From contig JAFEEG010000020.1 in NCBI GenBank assembly GCA_018241225.1, positions 29,353 to 93,352 of the forward strand: a stretch of 64,000 nt of DNA, written 5' to 3'. This document shows, in pieces, positions 26,134 to 38,688 of the stretch. How positions within the stretch are numbered: the stretch's first letter is position 1; each line of letters begins with the position of its first letter. The stretch comes from Pseudomonadota bacterium (GTDB lineage Bacteria > Pseudomonadota > Gammaproteobacteria > Burkholderiales > Burkholderiaceae_C). The translations under genes and the position numbers were made by a program. The notes below the pieces were generated by a model. The model made no database searches. It had not been told where the DNA came from and worked only from the letters and a program-made list of their open reading frames with translations.

Positions 26134-27332
26134 GGTGCAACGCCTCGCGCCTTCAGGCTTTCCTGCATGGCAAGCACACCGGCGCCGATCACGCCGCCCT
26201 GGGCGCCCAGCGGGGTGTACTGGATCTCGAGGTGGCGCGTCGAGAGCGCCAGCGAGCGCTGGTAGACGCTCTGGCGCACGGCGGCCAGAAAGAGCGGGCC
26301 GATGCGCGTGATGCCACCGCCGATGAAGATGTGCGACGGGTTGAAGAAGTTCACCACCGAGGCCAGCATCTGCCCGATGAGCTTGCCGGCATGCTGCACG
26401 ATGGCGTTGGCGGCCGCATCGCCGGCGCGGCTGGCATCGCCCACGTCAACCGCCTCCAGGTGGCCTTGTTCGCGCAATGCCTTTGCCAGGGCCTCGCTCT
26501 CGCCCCTGTCGGCCGCTTCCGTTGCCATGCGGGTGATGGCCGGGCCGGCCGCCATGGCTTCGACACAACCGACGTTGCCGCAATGGCAGCGCGGTCCTTC
26601 CTGGTCGACACAGATGTGGCCCACATCGCCGGCCGATCCGGCGGCGCCGCGGTAGACCTCGCCGTGGCAGACGATTCCGCAGCCGATGCCCGTGCCCACC
26701 TTGATCACGAGAAAGTTGGTCAGCGAGCGCTGCAGCCGCCACAGCTCGCCCAACGCCATGAGGTTGACGTCGTTGTCGACGAACACGGGCGCGGCGTATT
26801 CCTCGCGCAGGAAGTCGCGGATCGAGAAACTGTCCCACGCGGGCATGAGGGGCGGGTTGACCAACTGGCCTGCTGCAAAGTTGACCGGCCCCGGCACACC
26901 GATGCCAATGCCCAGGACTTCCCTGGCGCTCAGGTGGCAACGTGCAAGCAGTTCACGCATCAACACGAGCACACGGGCCAGCACCACGCCGGGGCCCTGG
27001 CGGACATCGGCCGCCTCGCCATGCTGCGCGAGAACGCTCAGGTCGGGCCGCAGCACCGCAACGTCCAGGCTGGTCGCGCCGATGTCGATGCCCACCACCA
27101 CGCCCAGCGCACCGTTGAGCTGGAGGTTTTCGGCACGCCTGCCGCCCGACGAAGCCTGCAGGCCCGACTCGGCCAGCAGGCCCTGCTCGATGAGGTTGGC
27201 GATGAGTGCGTTGGCCTTGCTCTTGGAAAAGCCCAACTGGTCGGCCAGGCCATGGCGAGAGCCGCCGCTGGACCAGAAGGCGGTCTCCAGCAGTTGCATC
27301 TCGTCGGCAGTGAGGCCGCTCAATCGGTCCAA
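26130..27332 (-). CDS. ROK-family transcriptional regulator / sugar kinase-like
   Basis: 400 residues from TTG 27332 with GGAG 8 bases upstream. A winged helix-turn-helix (about 10-65) precedes a ROK domain with the phosphate-binding GIDIGATSLDVAVLRP and the zinc-type motif GHICVDQEG...CHCGNVGCVE. This is the layout of NagC/Mlc/XylR regulators rather than stand-alone kinases, although ATP-binding residues remain. It is the first gene of the operon with the transporter and dehydrogenase, so it most likely controls them in response to the imported sugar. The ligand is unknown. Confidence 0.9.
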   Translation of the reverse strand: MDRLSGLTADEMQLLETAFWSSGGSRHGLADQLGFSKSKANALIANLIEQGLLAESGLQASSGGRRAENLQLNGALGVVVGIDIGATSLDVAVLRPDLSVLAQHGEAADVRQGPGVVLARVLVLMRELLARCHLSAREVLGIGIGVPGPVNFAAGQLVNPPLMPAWDSFSIRDFLREEYAAPVFVDNDVNLMALGELWRLQRSLTNFLVIKVGTGIGCGIVCHGEVYRGAAGSAGDVGHICVDQEGPRCHCGNVGCVEAMAAGPAITRMATEAADRGESEALAKALREQGHLEAVDVGDASRAGDAAANAIVQHAGKLIGQMLASVVNFFNPSHIFIGGGITRIGPLFLAAVRQSVYQRSLALSTRHLEIQYTPLGAQGGVIGAGVLAMQESLKARGVAP

Positions 27333-27384
27333 GGCCTTGTCTCCATTTATTCTTGCCGGCCTCTGGCGTGCCGGGCGAAGGCGA

Positions 27385-27413
27385 ATACTAGGAGCGAGGC
27401 TTTAGCCAGACAA
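27385..27413 (-). promoter_or_regulatory. Sigma-70 promoter of the sugar transport operon
   Basis: Minus strand TTGTCT (27413-27408), a 17-base spacer, then TAGTAT (27390-27385), about 50 bases before the ROK start codon. Both boxes are close to consensus. Confidence 0.65.
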
Positions 27414-27518
27414 GGCTTAACTTCGAGCAATTCATGGCCGAAGTGGATGCAAACTGGGCAGCAGCATGCACAGTTCGGGCGGACCTCGGCCTGGCCGGCC
27501 GCCGCCGCGCGCATGAAA

Positions 27519-27540
27519 AAAGCCGCCCGAAGGCGGCTTT
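27519..27540 (-). terminator. Intrinsic terminator of the atp operon
   Basis: Stem AAAGCCGCC / GGCGGCTTT with a 4-base loop and a T-run on the minus strand, 35 bases past the atpC stop. Confidence 0.9.
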
Positions 27541-27574
27541 CGCGTTGAGGCGCCCGGCTGAACCAGGCAGCGCC

Positions 27575-27994
27575 TTATTTCTTGTCGCGGTACTTGCGCA
27601 GCGCGGCAATCTGGGCGGCCATGACGGCCAGCTCGGACTGCGCCATGGCGATGTCGATGTCGCTCTTGGCGTTCTTCAGCGCCTCTTCGGCTGCCTGCTT
27701 GGCAGTCTTGGCCTTTTCCTCGTCCAGGTCCTTGCCGCGGATGGCGGTGTCGGACAGCACGGTCACCGTGGTGGGCTGCACCTCGAGGATGCCGCCGGCC
27801 ACGAACACGAACTCCTCGCCGCCGTCGGCCGTCTCGATGCGCACGGCGCCTGGACGGATGCGGGTGATCAGCGGGGTGTGGCGGGGATAGATGCCGAGCT
27901 CGCCGGCTTCACCGGGCAGCGCGACGAACTTGGCCTCGCCGGAGAAGATGGACTCCTCCGCGCTGACCACGTCCACATGAATGGTGCCTGCCAT
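27575..27994 (-). CDS. atpC: ATP synthase epsilon subunit
   Basis: 139 residues, the usual length, starting [20 protein letters not shown]. The N-terminal ten-stranded beta sandwich includes [20 protein letters not shown], and the C-terminal helical hairpin (about 90-139) can inhibit ATP hydrolysis. It is part of the central stalk that couples the c-ring to F1. Last gene of the atp operon, 12 bases after atpD, followed by the operon terminator. Confidence 0.97.
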   Translation of the reverse strand: MAGTIHVDVVSAEESIFSGEAKFVALPGEAGELGIYPRHTPLITRIRPGAVRIETADGGEEFVFVAGGILEVQPTTVTVLSDTAIRGKDLDEEKAKTAKQAAEEALKNAKSDIDIAMAQSELAVMAAQIAALRKYRDKK

Positions 27995-28006
27995 GGTGAT
28001 TCCTTC

Positions 28007-29458
<1,452 letters not shown>

Positions 29459-29475
29459 CTAATGAGTGCTCGGAC

Positions 29476-30351
29476 TCATTCCCCGGTGGCCGCCGCAGCG
29501 CCCGCCACGATTTCCGACAGCTCCTTCGTGATGCCGGCCTGGCGGGTCTTGTTGTAGACCAGCTTGAGCTCGTTGATCACGTTGCCTGCGTTGTCGGTGG
29601 CGGCCTTCATGGCCACCATGCGTGCGGAATGCTCGGACGCCATGTTCTCGGCCACGGCCTGGTAGACCAGCGACTCCACGTAGCGCACCAGCAGCTCGTC
29701 GATGACGCTCTGCGCATCGGGCTCGTAGATGTAGTCCCACGAGTGCTGACCCTTTTCCACCTGGAGCGATTCCGCCGCCAGCGGCAGCAGCTGCTCCACC
29801 ACCGGCTCTTGCTTGATGGTGTTGATGAACTTGGTGTAGCACAGGTACACGGCCGAGAGCTTGCCTTCGGCATATGCGTCCAGCAGGGTCTTGACCGGCC
29901 CGATGAGCTTGTCGAGATGCGGCGTGTCGCCCAATTGGGTGACGTGGGCCACCACACGAGCGCCAACCCGGTTGAGGAAGCCGAGGCCCTTGCTGCCGAT
30001 GGCCACCGTCTCGACGGACAGGCCGGCACCCTGGGCTTCGCGCATCTTGGCCGTCACGGCACGCAACACGTTGGTATTGAGGCCACCGGCCAGGCCCTTG
30101 TCGCTCGTCACGACAATGAAACCTACCGACTTGGCCTCGTTCGTCTTCATGAACGCGTGCGTGTACTCGGGGTTCGCCTGGCCCAGGTTGGCGGCGATGT
30201 GGCGAATGCGTTCGCTGTACGGACGAGCAGCGCGCATGCGGTCCTGCGCCTTACGCATCTTGGAGACCGAGACCATTTCCATGGCCTTGGTGATCTTCTT
30301 GGTGTTCTCCACCGATTTGATCTTGCCGCGAATTTCCTTGCCAGCTGCCAT
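29476..30351 (-). CDS. atpG: ATP synthase gamma subunit
   Basis: 291 residues, starting [20 protein letters not shown], the family N-terminal helix. The C-terminal helix ends [20 protein letters not shown] and forms the rotating coiled coil inside F1. The globular part includes [17 protein letters not shown]. Between atpA and atpD in standard order. Confidence 0.97.
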   Translation of the reverse strand: MAAGKEIRGKIKSVENTKKITKAMEMVSVSKMRKAQDRMRAARPYSERIRHIAANLGQANPEYTHAFMKTNEAKSVGFIVVTSDKGLAGGLNTNVLRAVTAKMREAQGAGLSVETVAIGSKGLGFLNRVGARVVAHVTQLGDTPHLDKLIGPVKTLLDAYAEGKLSAVYLCYTKFINTIKQEPVVEQLLPLAAESLQVEKGQHSWDYIYEPDAQSVIDELLVRYVESLVYQAVAENMASEHSARMVAMKAATDNAGNVINELKLVYNKTRQAGITKELSEIVAGAAAATGE

Positions 30352-30381
30352 ATGGGCTCCTTGAACTCCTCGGGGCCCGGC

Positions 30382-31935
<1,554 letters not shown>

Positions 31936-31971
31936 GACTCTTTCCTTCTTTCTTTCAAGGGGGCTGCGGCC

Positions 31972-32502
31972 TTAGGCCGACAGCGCAACTTTCATTTGTT
32001 CGAGGCGCGCCTTGACGGAGGTGTCGAGCACCTCGTCACCCACCACCACGCGGATACCGCCGATCAGCGACGGGTCTTGTTCGACCGTCAGCTGCAGCTT
32101 GCGGCCGAAGCGCTTCTCGAGCGTCGTGCCCAGCTGTGCAAGCTCGGTCGCGCCGATCGGGAATGCGCTTTGCACGACCGCGTCGGACGAACCGCTCTTG
32201 GCGTTGGCCAGTGCGCGGAACTGCTTGGCGATCTCGGGCAGGGCTGCGAAGCGGCCGTTCTCCAGCACCGTGGCGAGGAAGTTGGTCGCGGCGGCGGGGA
32301 GCTGCGAGCCGGCAACGCCGGAGATCACGCCGATCACCTGCTCTGCGGAGGCCTTGGGGTTGTCGGCAAACGCCTTGAGCTGCGGATTGGCCGCAATGGC
32401 CGCGACCTGGTCGAGCCAGGAAGCCGTGCCGCTCAGGTCGGCCGAGGACGCCTTGAACAGCGCTTCCGCATAGGGGCGTGCAATGGTGGCGATTTCTGCC
32501 AT
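31972..32502 (-). CDS. atpH: ATP synthase delta subunit
   Basis: 176 residues from ATG 32502 ([20 protein letters not shown]), the typical delta/OSCP start; the longer upstream frame is rejected. The C-terminal portion [20 protein letters not shown] is the family signature. The subunit tethers the peripheral stalk (b subunits) to the top of F1. Follows atpF by 22 bases. Confidence 0.96.
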   Translation of the reverse strand: MAEIATIARPYAEALFKASSADLSGTASWLDQVAAIAANPQLKAFADNPKASAEQVIGVISGVAGSQLPAAATNFLATVLENGRFAALPEIAKQFRALANAKSGSSDAVVQSAFPIGATELAQLGTTLEKRFGRKLQLTVEQDPSLIGGIRVVVGDEVLDTSVKARLEQMKVALSA

Positions 32503-32524
32503 GGTGGTCCTTGCCTCGGGCTTC

Positions 32525-32995
32525 TTACAGTTCAGTCTGCAGGCGCGAGAGCAACTCGGCGTGAACGCCGGCGTTGACTTCCTTGCGCAGGATCTGCTCT
32601 GCACCCTTGACGGCCAGCACAGCCACTTGCTCGCGAAGCGCTTCGCGGGCCTTGACGGCCTGCTGGTCGGCTTCTGCCTTGGCGGCGGCAATGATCTTGT
32701 TGCCTTCTTCCGTGGCGCGTGCCTTGGCCTCTTCGATGATGGCCTGTGCGCGGCGCTCGGCGTCTGCCAGGCGTTGTGCGGATTCGTTGCGGGCCTGGCC
32801 CAGTTCGGCTTCCACGCGCTTGTTGGCGGCGCTCAGCTCGGACTTGGCCTTGTCGGCGGCGGCCAGACCGTCGGCGATCTTTTGGGCACGGTCATCCAGC
32901 GCCTTCGCGATCGGCGGCCACACGAACTTCATCGTGAACCCGACCAGGATCAGGAAAACGATGATCTGGACGATGAGGGTACCGGTAATGCTCAC
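32525..32995 (-). CDS. atpF: ATP synthase b subunit
   Basis: 156 residues, identical in length to E. coli b. One N-terminal transmembrane helix ([20 protein letters not shown]) is followed by a long charged coiled coil rich in Ala, Glu, Lys and Gln that forms the peripheral stator. Between atpE and atpH; the gap to atpE is 81 bases. Confidence 0.96.
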   Translation of the reverse strand: MSITGTLIVQIIVFLILVGFTMKFVWPPIAKALDDRAQKIADGLAAADKAKSELSAANKRVEAELGQARNESAQRLADAERRAQAIIEEAKARATEEGNKIIAAAKAEADQQAVKAREALREQVAVLAVKGAEQILRKEVNAGVHAELLSRLQTEL

Positions 32996-33076
32996 TTTTC
33001 TTTCCTCTCTTTGGGAAGGGATCCGAAGATGTTCCCGAAGTGGACGTTCAGGTCCGAAGACGAGAAAGGACCGGTA

Positions 33077-33361
<285 letters not shown>

Positions 33362-33402
33362 TTAACGAGAGAAAAACGAAAGGGAAAACGAAAAACAGGG
33401 GA

Positions 33403-34272
33403 TCAGTGGTGATCGTGAGCCTGGCCGATGTAGACCAGGGTCAGCATCATGAACACGAATGCCTGCAGCACGATGATCAGGATGTGGAAGATCGACCAGA
33501 CGGTGCCGGCAATGATGTGGCCGATGGCCAGCATGATGCCGGTAGCGGAAAGCGTCCATGCGCCACCCATGAGGGCGATCAGCAGGAAGATGAGTTCGCC
33601 GGCATACATGTTGCCGAACAGTCGCATGCCGTGCGAGACCGTCTTGGCGACGAACTCGATGATCTGCATGGCGAAGTTGAAGGGGTACAGCGCCCAGTGG
33701 TTGCCGAAGGGAGCGGTGAACAACTCGTGGATCCAGCCGCCCAGGCCCTTGATCTTGACGTTGTAGTACAGGCAGATCAGCAGCACGGCCACCGACAGGC
33801 CCATGGTCACGCCCAGGTCGGCGGTGGGCACGACGCGCAGGTAGGCGTGGTGCGGGTCAGCGCCGGCGGCGCCGTGCGCCCAGGCCCACAGGGCAGGCAG
33901 CAGGTCCACCGGCAGCAAGTCCATCGTGTTGAGCATCACGATCCAGACGAACACGGTGAGTGCGAGCGGCGCCACGAACTTGCGGCTGGTCGCGTTGTGG
34001 ACGATGCCCTTGGCCTGGTTGTCGACCATTTCGACCAGCATCTCGACGGCAGCCTGGAAGCGGCCCGGCACGCCCGAGGTGGCCTTGCGGGCACCCAGCC
34101 ACAGCAGCCAGCAACCCAGAACACCCAGCACGATCGAGAAAAAGATCGAGTCGATGTTGAAAACGGTGAAGTCGGCAATACCTGAAGGCTTGGCACTCTG
34201 GAAGTGCGTCAAGTGGTGAATGATGTATTCACCAGCGCTTTGCCCTTGTTCTGCAGCGTTTTCAGCAGCCAT
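33403..34272 (-). CDS. atpB: ATP synthase a subunit
   Basis: 289 residues, multi-spanning membrane protein. The essential arginine region is around [20 protein letters not shown], the classical a-subunit signature, and the last helix is followed by YIGQAHDHH. It provides the proton half-channels against the c-ring. The N-terminal about 30 residues are polar. It follows atpI by 25 bases. Confidence 0.97.
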   Translation of the reverse strand: MAAENAAEQGQSAGEYIIHHLTHFQSAKPSGIADFTVFNIDSIFFSIVLGVLGCWLLWLGARKATSGVPGRFQAAVEMLVEMVDNQAKGIVHNATSRKFVAPLALTVFVWIVMLNTMDLLPVDLLPALWAWAHGAAGADPHHAYLRVVPTADLGVTMGLSVAVLLICLYYNVKIKGLGGWIHELFTAPFGNHWALYPFNFAMQIIEFVAKTVSHGMRLFGNMYAGELIFLLIALMGGAWTLSATGIMLAIGHIIAGTVWSIFHILIIVLQAFVFMMLTLVYIGQAHDHH

Positions 34273-34297
34273 CTGATTACTCGTTCAATCTAAAAAA

Positions 34298-34777
34298 TCA
34301 CTTGCGCCGGGGAGCGAACACGACCGCTGCCCAGTACGCCTGCATTGCCACCACCAAACCAACCAGCATTGCCGGCCAGCTCAGCTCCGATATCAGCCTT
34401 GGCGCGGCAAAGAGCATTGCCACCGTCAAGGCCATCTTGACCATTTCCCACACAAAGAACGCCATCACCGCAGTGCTGGGGTTCAAGGACGCCAGGCGCC
34501 CCGTGAGCCCGCGGGCAAAGACCGCCGCCGGAACAATCACCGACAGCGCGCCATACCCGGCGGACCAACCTAAATTCTGTCTCCCCGTCAGGCCCCAGGT
34601 GGCCAGCGCCACCACAAGGCCCGCAATGATCTGTCCTGCGATCACGCGCCACGGCGAGATCTGGGGACTGCGCTCCCGCAGCTGGCGGGCCTCATCGGCC
34701 GTCAGCGGCTTGAAATTCCTGGCTTGCTCGTCTTGCTCTTCTTCCTCGCGGTCGAAGGCCGGGGGCATTTTTTTCAT
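34298..34777 (-). CDS. atpI: ATP synthase-associated protein I
   Basis: 159 residues. The acidic/polar start (MKKMPPAFDREEEEQDEQAR) precedes four predicted membrane helices from about residue 44, as in AtpI. AtpI assists c-ring assembly and Mg handling in some bacteria. First gene of the operon; the promoter at 34848-34875 lies upstream with a leader of about 64 bases. Sequence conservation in this family is low, so the call rests on position and topology. Confidence 0.85.
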   Translation of the reverse strand: MKKMPPAFDREEEEQDEQARNFKPLTADEARQLRERSPQISPWRVIAGQIIAGLVVALATWGLTGRQNLGWSAGYGALSVIVPAAVFARGLTGRLASLNPSTAVMAFFVWEMVKMALTVAMLFAAPRLISELSWPAMLVGLVVAMQAYWAAVVFAPRRK

Positions 34778-34847
34778 TGATGTCCTTGCCCCTATCTCTG
34801 TCCACTATCGGTCTGGATTGCAAGCCCGAATTTCCACAAAGCCATTG

Positions 34848-34875
34848 ATTATAAGTAGAAACACATGGCGCCCAA
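34848..34875 (-). promoter_or_regulatory. Sigma-70 promoter of the atp operon
   Basis: On the minus strand TTGGGC (34875-34870), a 16-base spacer and a perfect TATAAT (34853-34848). It is 71 bases ahead of the atpI start and faces the divergent ybeD-lipB-lipA genes. Confidence 0.75.
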
Positions 34876-34955
34876 GAGGCCGCTGTGCAGACCGGCTTGG
34901 AAAGGTGCAGACTGTCCCCATCTGCGACGATTGCCACCTTGCAGGAATCGAGTCA

Positions 34956-35267
34956 ATGAACAAGCCACTCACCCCCGACACGACCACCACCGCGCCCGTC
35001 GACGCACGCAAGGAATCGCTGATCGAGTATCCGTCGCAATTTCCCATCAAGGTGATGGGCGCCAACGTGGATGGGTTCGTCACCGCCGTCACGCACGTGG
35101 CCAGGCAGTTCGACCCGACCTTCGATGCTGCCACAGTGCAACTGCGCGACAGCAGCGGCGGCAAGTACCTGGGCGTGACCATCACCGTCACCGCCACCAG
35201 CCGCGAGCAGCTCGACGATCTGTACCGCGCGCTGACTAGTCATCCGATGGTGAAGGTGGTCCTCTGA
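34956..35267 (+). CDS. ybeD: YbeD/DUF493 family regulatory-like protein
   Basis: 103 residues from ATG 34956 (upstream in-frame codons belong to the intergenic promoter region). The core [20 protein letters not shown] and a C-terminal SHPMVKVVL match UPF0250/DUF493, a small ferredoxin-like ACT-type fold. In E. coli ybeD also sits ahead of lipB and lipA, so it may assist lipoylation, but a function is not established. The stop overlaps a possible CTG start of lipB. Confidence 0.9.
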   Translation: MNKPLTPDTTTTAPVDARKESLIEYPSQFPIKVMGANVDGFVTAVTHVARQFDPTFDAATVQLRDSSGGKYLGVTITVTATSREQLDDLYRALTSHPMVKVVL

Positions 35268-35287
35268 GCGAACTGGCCGCCGCGGCA

Positions 35288-35968
35288 GTGGTGCCCGCCC
35301 TGGAGCTATCGCAGCTGGGTCGGGCCGACTACCTTGCCACCTACGCCGCCATGCGCGAGTTCACGCTGGCGCGCTCCGACGCCACGCCCGACGCGCTGTG
35401 GGTCTGCGAGCATGCGCCGGTCTACACACAGGGCCTGGCCGGCAAGGCTGACCATGTGTTGGCTCCAGGCGACATTCCCGTGGTCCAGACCGATCGCGGC
35501 GGGCAGGTGACCTACCACGGACCGGGCCAGGTGGTGGCTTATCCGCTGCTCGACCTTCGGCGCGCGGGTTACTACGTCAAGGAGTATGTCTATCGCATCG
35601 AGGAGTCGGTCATCCGCGCGCTGGGGCATTTCGGCGTGACCGGCCATCGGGTGAGCGGCGCGCCCGGCATCTACGTGCGGCTGGACGACCCCTTTTCGCA
35701 TGCTGCACTCAGCGGGCCCGCCCACCCGGCCGATCCGTTCCGGGGCCTGGGCAAGATCGCCGCGCTGGGCATCAAGGTCAGCCGGCATTGCACATACCAC
35801 GGCTTGGCGCTGAACGTCGACATGGACCTGGAGCCCTTCGATCGAATCAACCCTTGCGGCTACAGCGGGCTGAAAACGGTCGATCTTTCTACAATCGGGG
35901 TCCAGACCACGTGGAATGAAGCCGCGCAGGTGCTGGGCCAGAAGCTCTCCGCCTTCCTGCAACCGTAG
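35288..35968 (+). CDS. lipB: Lipoyl(octanoyl) transferase LipB
   Basis: 226 residues from GTG 35288. A CTG at 35264, overlapping the ybeD stop as CTGA and preceded by AAGG, would add 8 residues and fits translational coupling. The enzyme moves octanoate from acyl carrier protein to lipoyl domains. The motif [20 protein letters not shown] and the lysine block [20 protein letters not shown] are present, and the catalytic cysteine is in [13 protein letters not shown]. LipA follows 17 bases downstream. Confidence 0.95.
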   Translation: MVPALELSQLGRADYLATYAAMREFTLARSDATPDALWVCEHAPVYTQGLAGKADHVLAPGDIPVVQTDRGGQVTYHGPGQVVAYPLLDLRRAGYYVKEYVYRIEESVIRALGHFGVTGHRVSGAPGIYVRLDDPFSHAALSGPAHPADPFRGLGKIAALGIKVSRHCTYHGLALNVDMDLEPFDRINPCGYSGLKTVDLSTIGVQTTWNEAAQVLGQKLSAFLQP

Positions 35969-35985
35969 TTCCACCCCACGCCGCC

Positions 35986-36966
35986 ATGAGCACCTCCGAA
36001 GTCGTCCGCGACGCGCAAAGCAAAGACACCTACAACCCGCTGGCCAAACAGAAGGCCGCCGCGAAGCTGTCGCGCATTCCGGTGAAGGTGGAGCAGGCCG
36101 AGGTGCTGAAAAAGCCAGAATGGATACGGGTCAAGGCGGGCAGTCCCAGCACGCGCTTCTACGAAATCAAGCAGATCCTGCGCGAGAGCAACCTGCACAC
36201 GGTGTGCGAAGAGGCCTCGTGCCCCAACATCGGCGAGTGCTTCGGGAAGGGCACGGCCACCTTCATGATCATGGGCGACAAGTGCACCCGCCGCTGCCCG
36301 TTCTGCGACGTGGGCCACGGCCGGCCCGACCCGCTGGACAAGGACGAGCCGATCAACCTGGCCAAGACCATTGCCAAGCTCAAGCTCAAGTACGTGGTGA
36401 TCACCAGCGTCGACCGCGATGACCTGCGCGACGGCGGCAGCCAGCACTTTGTCGATTGCATCAAGAACATCCGCGAGTTGTCGCCGCAAACCCAGATCGA
36501 GATCCTGGTGCCCGACTTCCGTGGCCGCGACGATCGCGCGCTCGAGATCCTGAAGGCCGCACCGCCGGACGTGATGAACCACAACCTGGAAACCGCGCCG
36601 CGCCTGTACAAGGAGGCGCGTCCGGGCAGCGACTACCAGTTCAGCCTGAACCTGCTCAAAAAGTTCAAGGCCCTGCACCCCGACGTGCCCACCAAGAGCG
36701 GCATCATGGTCGGCCTGGGCGAGACTGATGAAGAAATCCTGCAGGTCATGCGCGACATGCGCGCGCACGACATCGACATGCTGACCATCGGCCAGTACCT
36801 GGCGCCCAGCAACAGCCATCTGCCGGTGCGTCGCTACGTGCACCCCGATACGTTCAAGATGTTCGAGGAAGAGGCCTACAAGATGGGCTTCAGCCATGCC
36901 GCGGTGGGCGCCATGGTGCGTTCGAGCTACCACGCCGACCAGCAGGCGCACGCCGCGGGCGTCTGA
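35986..36966 (+). CDS. lipA: Lipoyl synthase LipA
   Basis: 326 residues, typical length. The auxiliary cluster motif is [12 protein letters not shown] and the radical SAM motif is [11 protein letters not shown]; both sets of cysteines are intact. It inserts two sulfurs into protein-bound octanoate using S-adenosylmethionine. The N-terminal about 60 residues are a basic extension common in proteobacteria. Last gene of the ybeD-lipB-lipA unit. Confidence 0.98.
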   Translation: MSTSEVVRDAQSKDTYNPLAKQKAAAKLSRIPVKVEQAEVLKKPEWIRVKAGSPSTRFYEIKQILRESNLHTVCEEASCPNIGECFGKGTATFMIMGDKCTRRCPFCDVGHGRPDPLDKDEPINLAKTIAKLKLKYVVITSVDRDDLRDGGSQHFVDCIKNIRELSPQTQIEILVPDFRGRDDRALEILKAAPPDVMNHNLETAPRLYKEARPGSDYQFSLNLLKKFKALHPDVPTKSGIMVGLGETDEEILQVMRDMRAHDIDMLTIGQYLAPSNSHLPVRRYVHPDTFKMFEEEAYKMGFSHAAVGAMVRSSYHADQQAHAAGV

Positions 36967-36994
36967 GCCGCGACTTCTTCTCTGCTATTGCTTG

Positions 36995-37759
36995 CTATCG
37001 GGCTCGCCGGCGGCTTGCGCCTTCACGGCGACCGGTTTGTTCGGCCACCGGCACACGCACCCTCTCCCTGTCCGTCACGCCGCCGTAGTCGTTGATGGTG
37101 GAGAAGGCCACCTGCACTTCTTGCGGTGACTTCACCGCCGTGAGTGGATAGGCCAGTTCGCCGCAGGGTGCGGCCATGTCTGCATCGATCACCTGCTGCC
37201 CGCCATTGACGTTCAGCGTCGTCAACGTGATGTGGTACGGCGTGGGGTTGGCCACCTTGAGCACCGAGCCTCCCTTGCCGTCTGCTGCGACGGCCCACTG
37301 CAATTGCTCATTTGCATCGGCAACCTTGCCAGGCAGGCCCGAGGGCCGATAGAACAGCTTGATGCGTGAGCGCACGGCAACCTGCAGCACGTTCTCGTCA
37401 GACGACTTCTCGGGAATCTCCTTGACGTTGAGCCAGAACACAGACTCGCGGTCGGCAGGAAGCGCGGCCACCGGCCCGCGCATGATCCGAAGAATGTTCT
37501 CCCTGCCCGGATCGAGGCGCGACAGCGGCGGGGTGACGACGAACGGCGTCTTGTTCTGGCCCTCGCCAGCATCGGACCAGGCCTGGATGATGTAGGGCGA
37601 GATACCCGTGTTCTTCATCGATAGGTTGCCTTCGCGGTCCTTCTCGCCAAAGACCACGCGCGTGCCGCCGAGCAGAACTCCGGCCATGGTGGCGCAATGA
37701 AGACTGAACAGAAAGGCGGCCATGCCGGCAGCCCGATGAAATTTGATCTTGCCGTTCAT
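36995..37759 (-). CDS. Orphan PapD-like periplasmic pilus chaperone
   Basis: 254 residues from ATG 37759 (MNGKIKFHRAAGMAAFLFSL), with a signal peptide followed by two Ig-like domains. The G1 strand region VLLGGTRVVFGEKDREGNLS, the segment FVVTPPLSRLDPGRENILRI with an R-x-x-R-type element, WLNVKEIPEKS and LQVAVRSRIKLFYRP are all hallmarks of chaperone-usher chaperones. No usher (FimD), pilin or adhesin gene lies within 10 kb on either side. It is convergent with lipA. The upstream gap at 37830-37900 is AT-rich compared with the rest of the window. Confidence 0.85.
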   Translation of the reverse strand: MNGKIKFHRAAGMAAFLFSLHCATMAGVLLGGTRVVFGEKDREGNLSMKNTGISPYIIQAWSDAGEGQNKTPFVVTPPLSRLDPGRENILRIMRGPVAALPADRESVFWLNVKEIPEKSSDENVLQVAVRSRIKLFYRPSGLPGKVADANEQLQWAVAADGKGGSVLKVANPTPYHITLTTLNVNGGQQVIDADMAAPCGELAYPLTAVKSPQEVQVAFSTINDYGGVTDRERVRVPVAEQTGRREGASRRRAR

Positions 37760-38038
37760 GGGCTCCAGCCAATATGGCTGCCGAGAATTGCGACGCGGGG
37801 CGCATCGGTCCGCAAAGACTAGGCGGCGGGGTCTAATGAACCAACGAGAATTAGCTGCAAATAGATCACCACAAGAGACAATTAAAATACATTTAAGGCC
37901 ACGCAAGTGAGTGTTCGCCATCGTCACTACTCGCGCTTTTCTTTCCAGATCAGAAAAACAGCCTTGCGCGCGATGTAACTTCTCCGCAGCGGGGTGAGAC
38001 ACCACAGTCATGTCTCCAACGTTTCCCATGGAGAAGTC

Positions 38039-38683
38039 ATGACCGATAACCGAAATCCCCTGCAGCTCTACCGTCACACGCTGTCCGGTCACGCGCACCG
38101 TGCGCAGCTGGCATTGGGGCTGCTCGGCTTGCCTCACGAATTGATCGAAGTCGACCTGAGAAAGGGCGAGCAAAAGACACCGGAATTCCTGAAGATCTCC
38201 CCCTTCGGCCAAGTTCCGGTATTGATGGACAACGGCGTCACTGTCTTCGACTCCAATGCCATCCTTGTCTATCTGGCCACGCGCTACGACGCACAAGAGC
38301 GCCGCTGGCTGCCACGCGACCCTGTGGCCCAGGCCAGCGTGCAGGCATGGCTGTCGGTCGCCGCTGGCCAGATCGCGTTCGGACCGGCCGCGGCGCGCCT
38401 GATCAATGTGTTCGGCGTGCAGCGCGATCCGCAGGAGCCGATCGCCCGCGCTCACGCCTTGCTCAAGGTCATGGGGCGGCACCTGGCCGAGCGCAGCTTC
38501 CTGGTTGGGGATGCGCCCACCATCGCCGACATTGCCGGCTACAGCTACACTTGGGCAGCACCCGAAGGCAGCGTGGACCTGGCGCCCTACCCGGCCGTTC
38601 GCGAGTGGCTTTCGCGCATCGAGTCGCTGCCTGGCTTCGTTCCCTTTGTGCAAACACCGGTCGGCCTGCGCGCTGCGGCCTGA
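38039..38683 (+). CDS. Glutathione S-transferase
   Basis: 214 residues from ATG 38039 with GGAG upstream; an earlier start at 37994 is rejected. The thioredoxin-like N-terminal domain ([20 protein letters not shown]) contains the glutathione-site VPVL-x-D and SNAILVYLA region. The helical C-terminal domain has [20 protein letters not shown]. It conjugates or reduces electrophiles with glutathione. It sits 5 bases before the flavin/iron-sulfur fusion gene, implying an operon. The specific substrate is unknown. Confidence 0.9.
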   Translation: MTDNRNPLQLYRHTLSGHAHRAQLALGLLGLPHELIEVDLRKGEQKTPEFLKISPFGQVPVLMDNGVTVFDSNAILVYLATRYDAQERRWLPRDPVAQASVQAWLSVAAGQIAFGPAAARLINVFGVQRDPQEPIARAHALLKVMGRHLAERSFLVGDAPTIADIAGYSYTWAAPEGSVDLAPYPAVREWLSRIESLPGFVPFVQTPVGLRAAA

Positions 38684-38688
38684 ACGCC

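Noticed and set aside
37994-38038. Upstream start for the GST gene
   Set aside because: It would add 15 residues of unrelated composition and bypass the GGAG-ATG at 38039.
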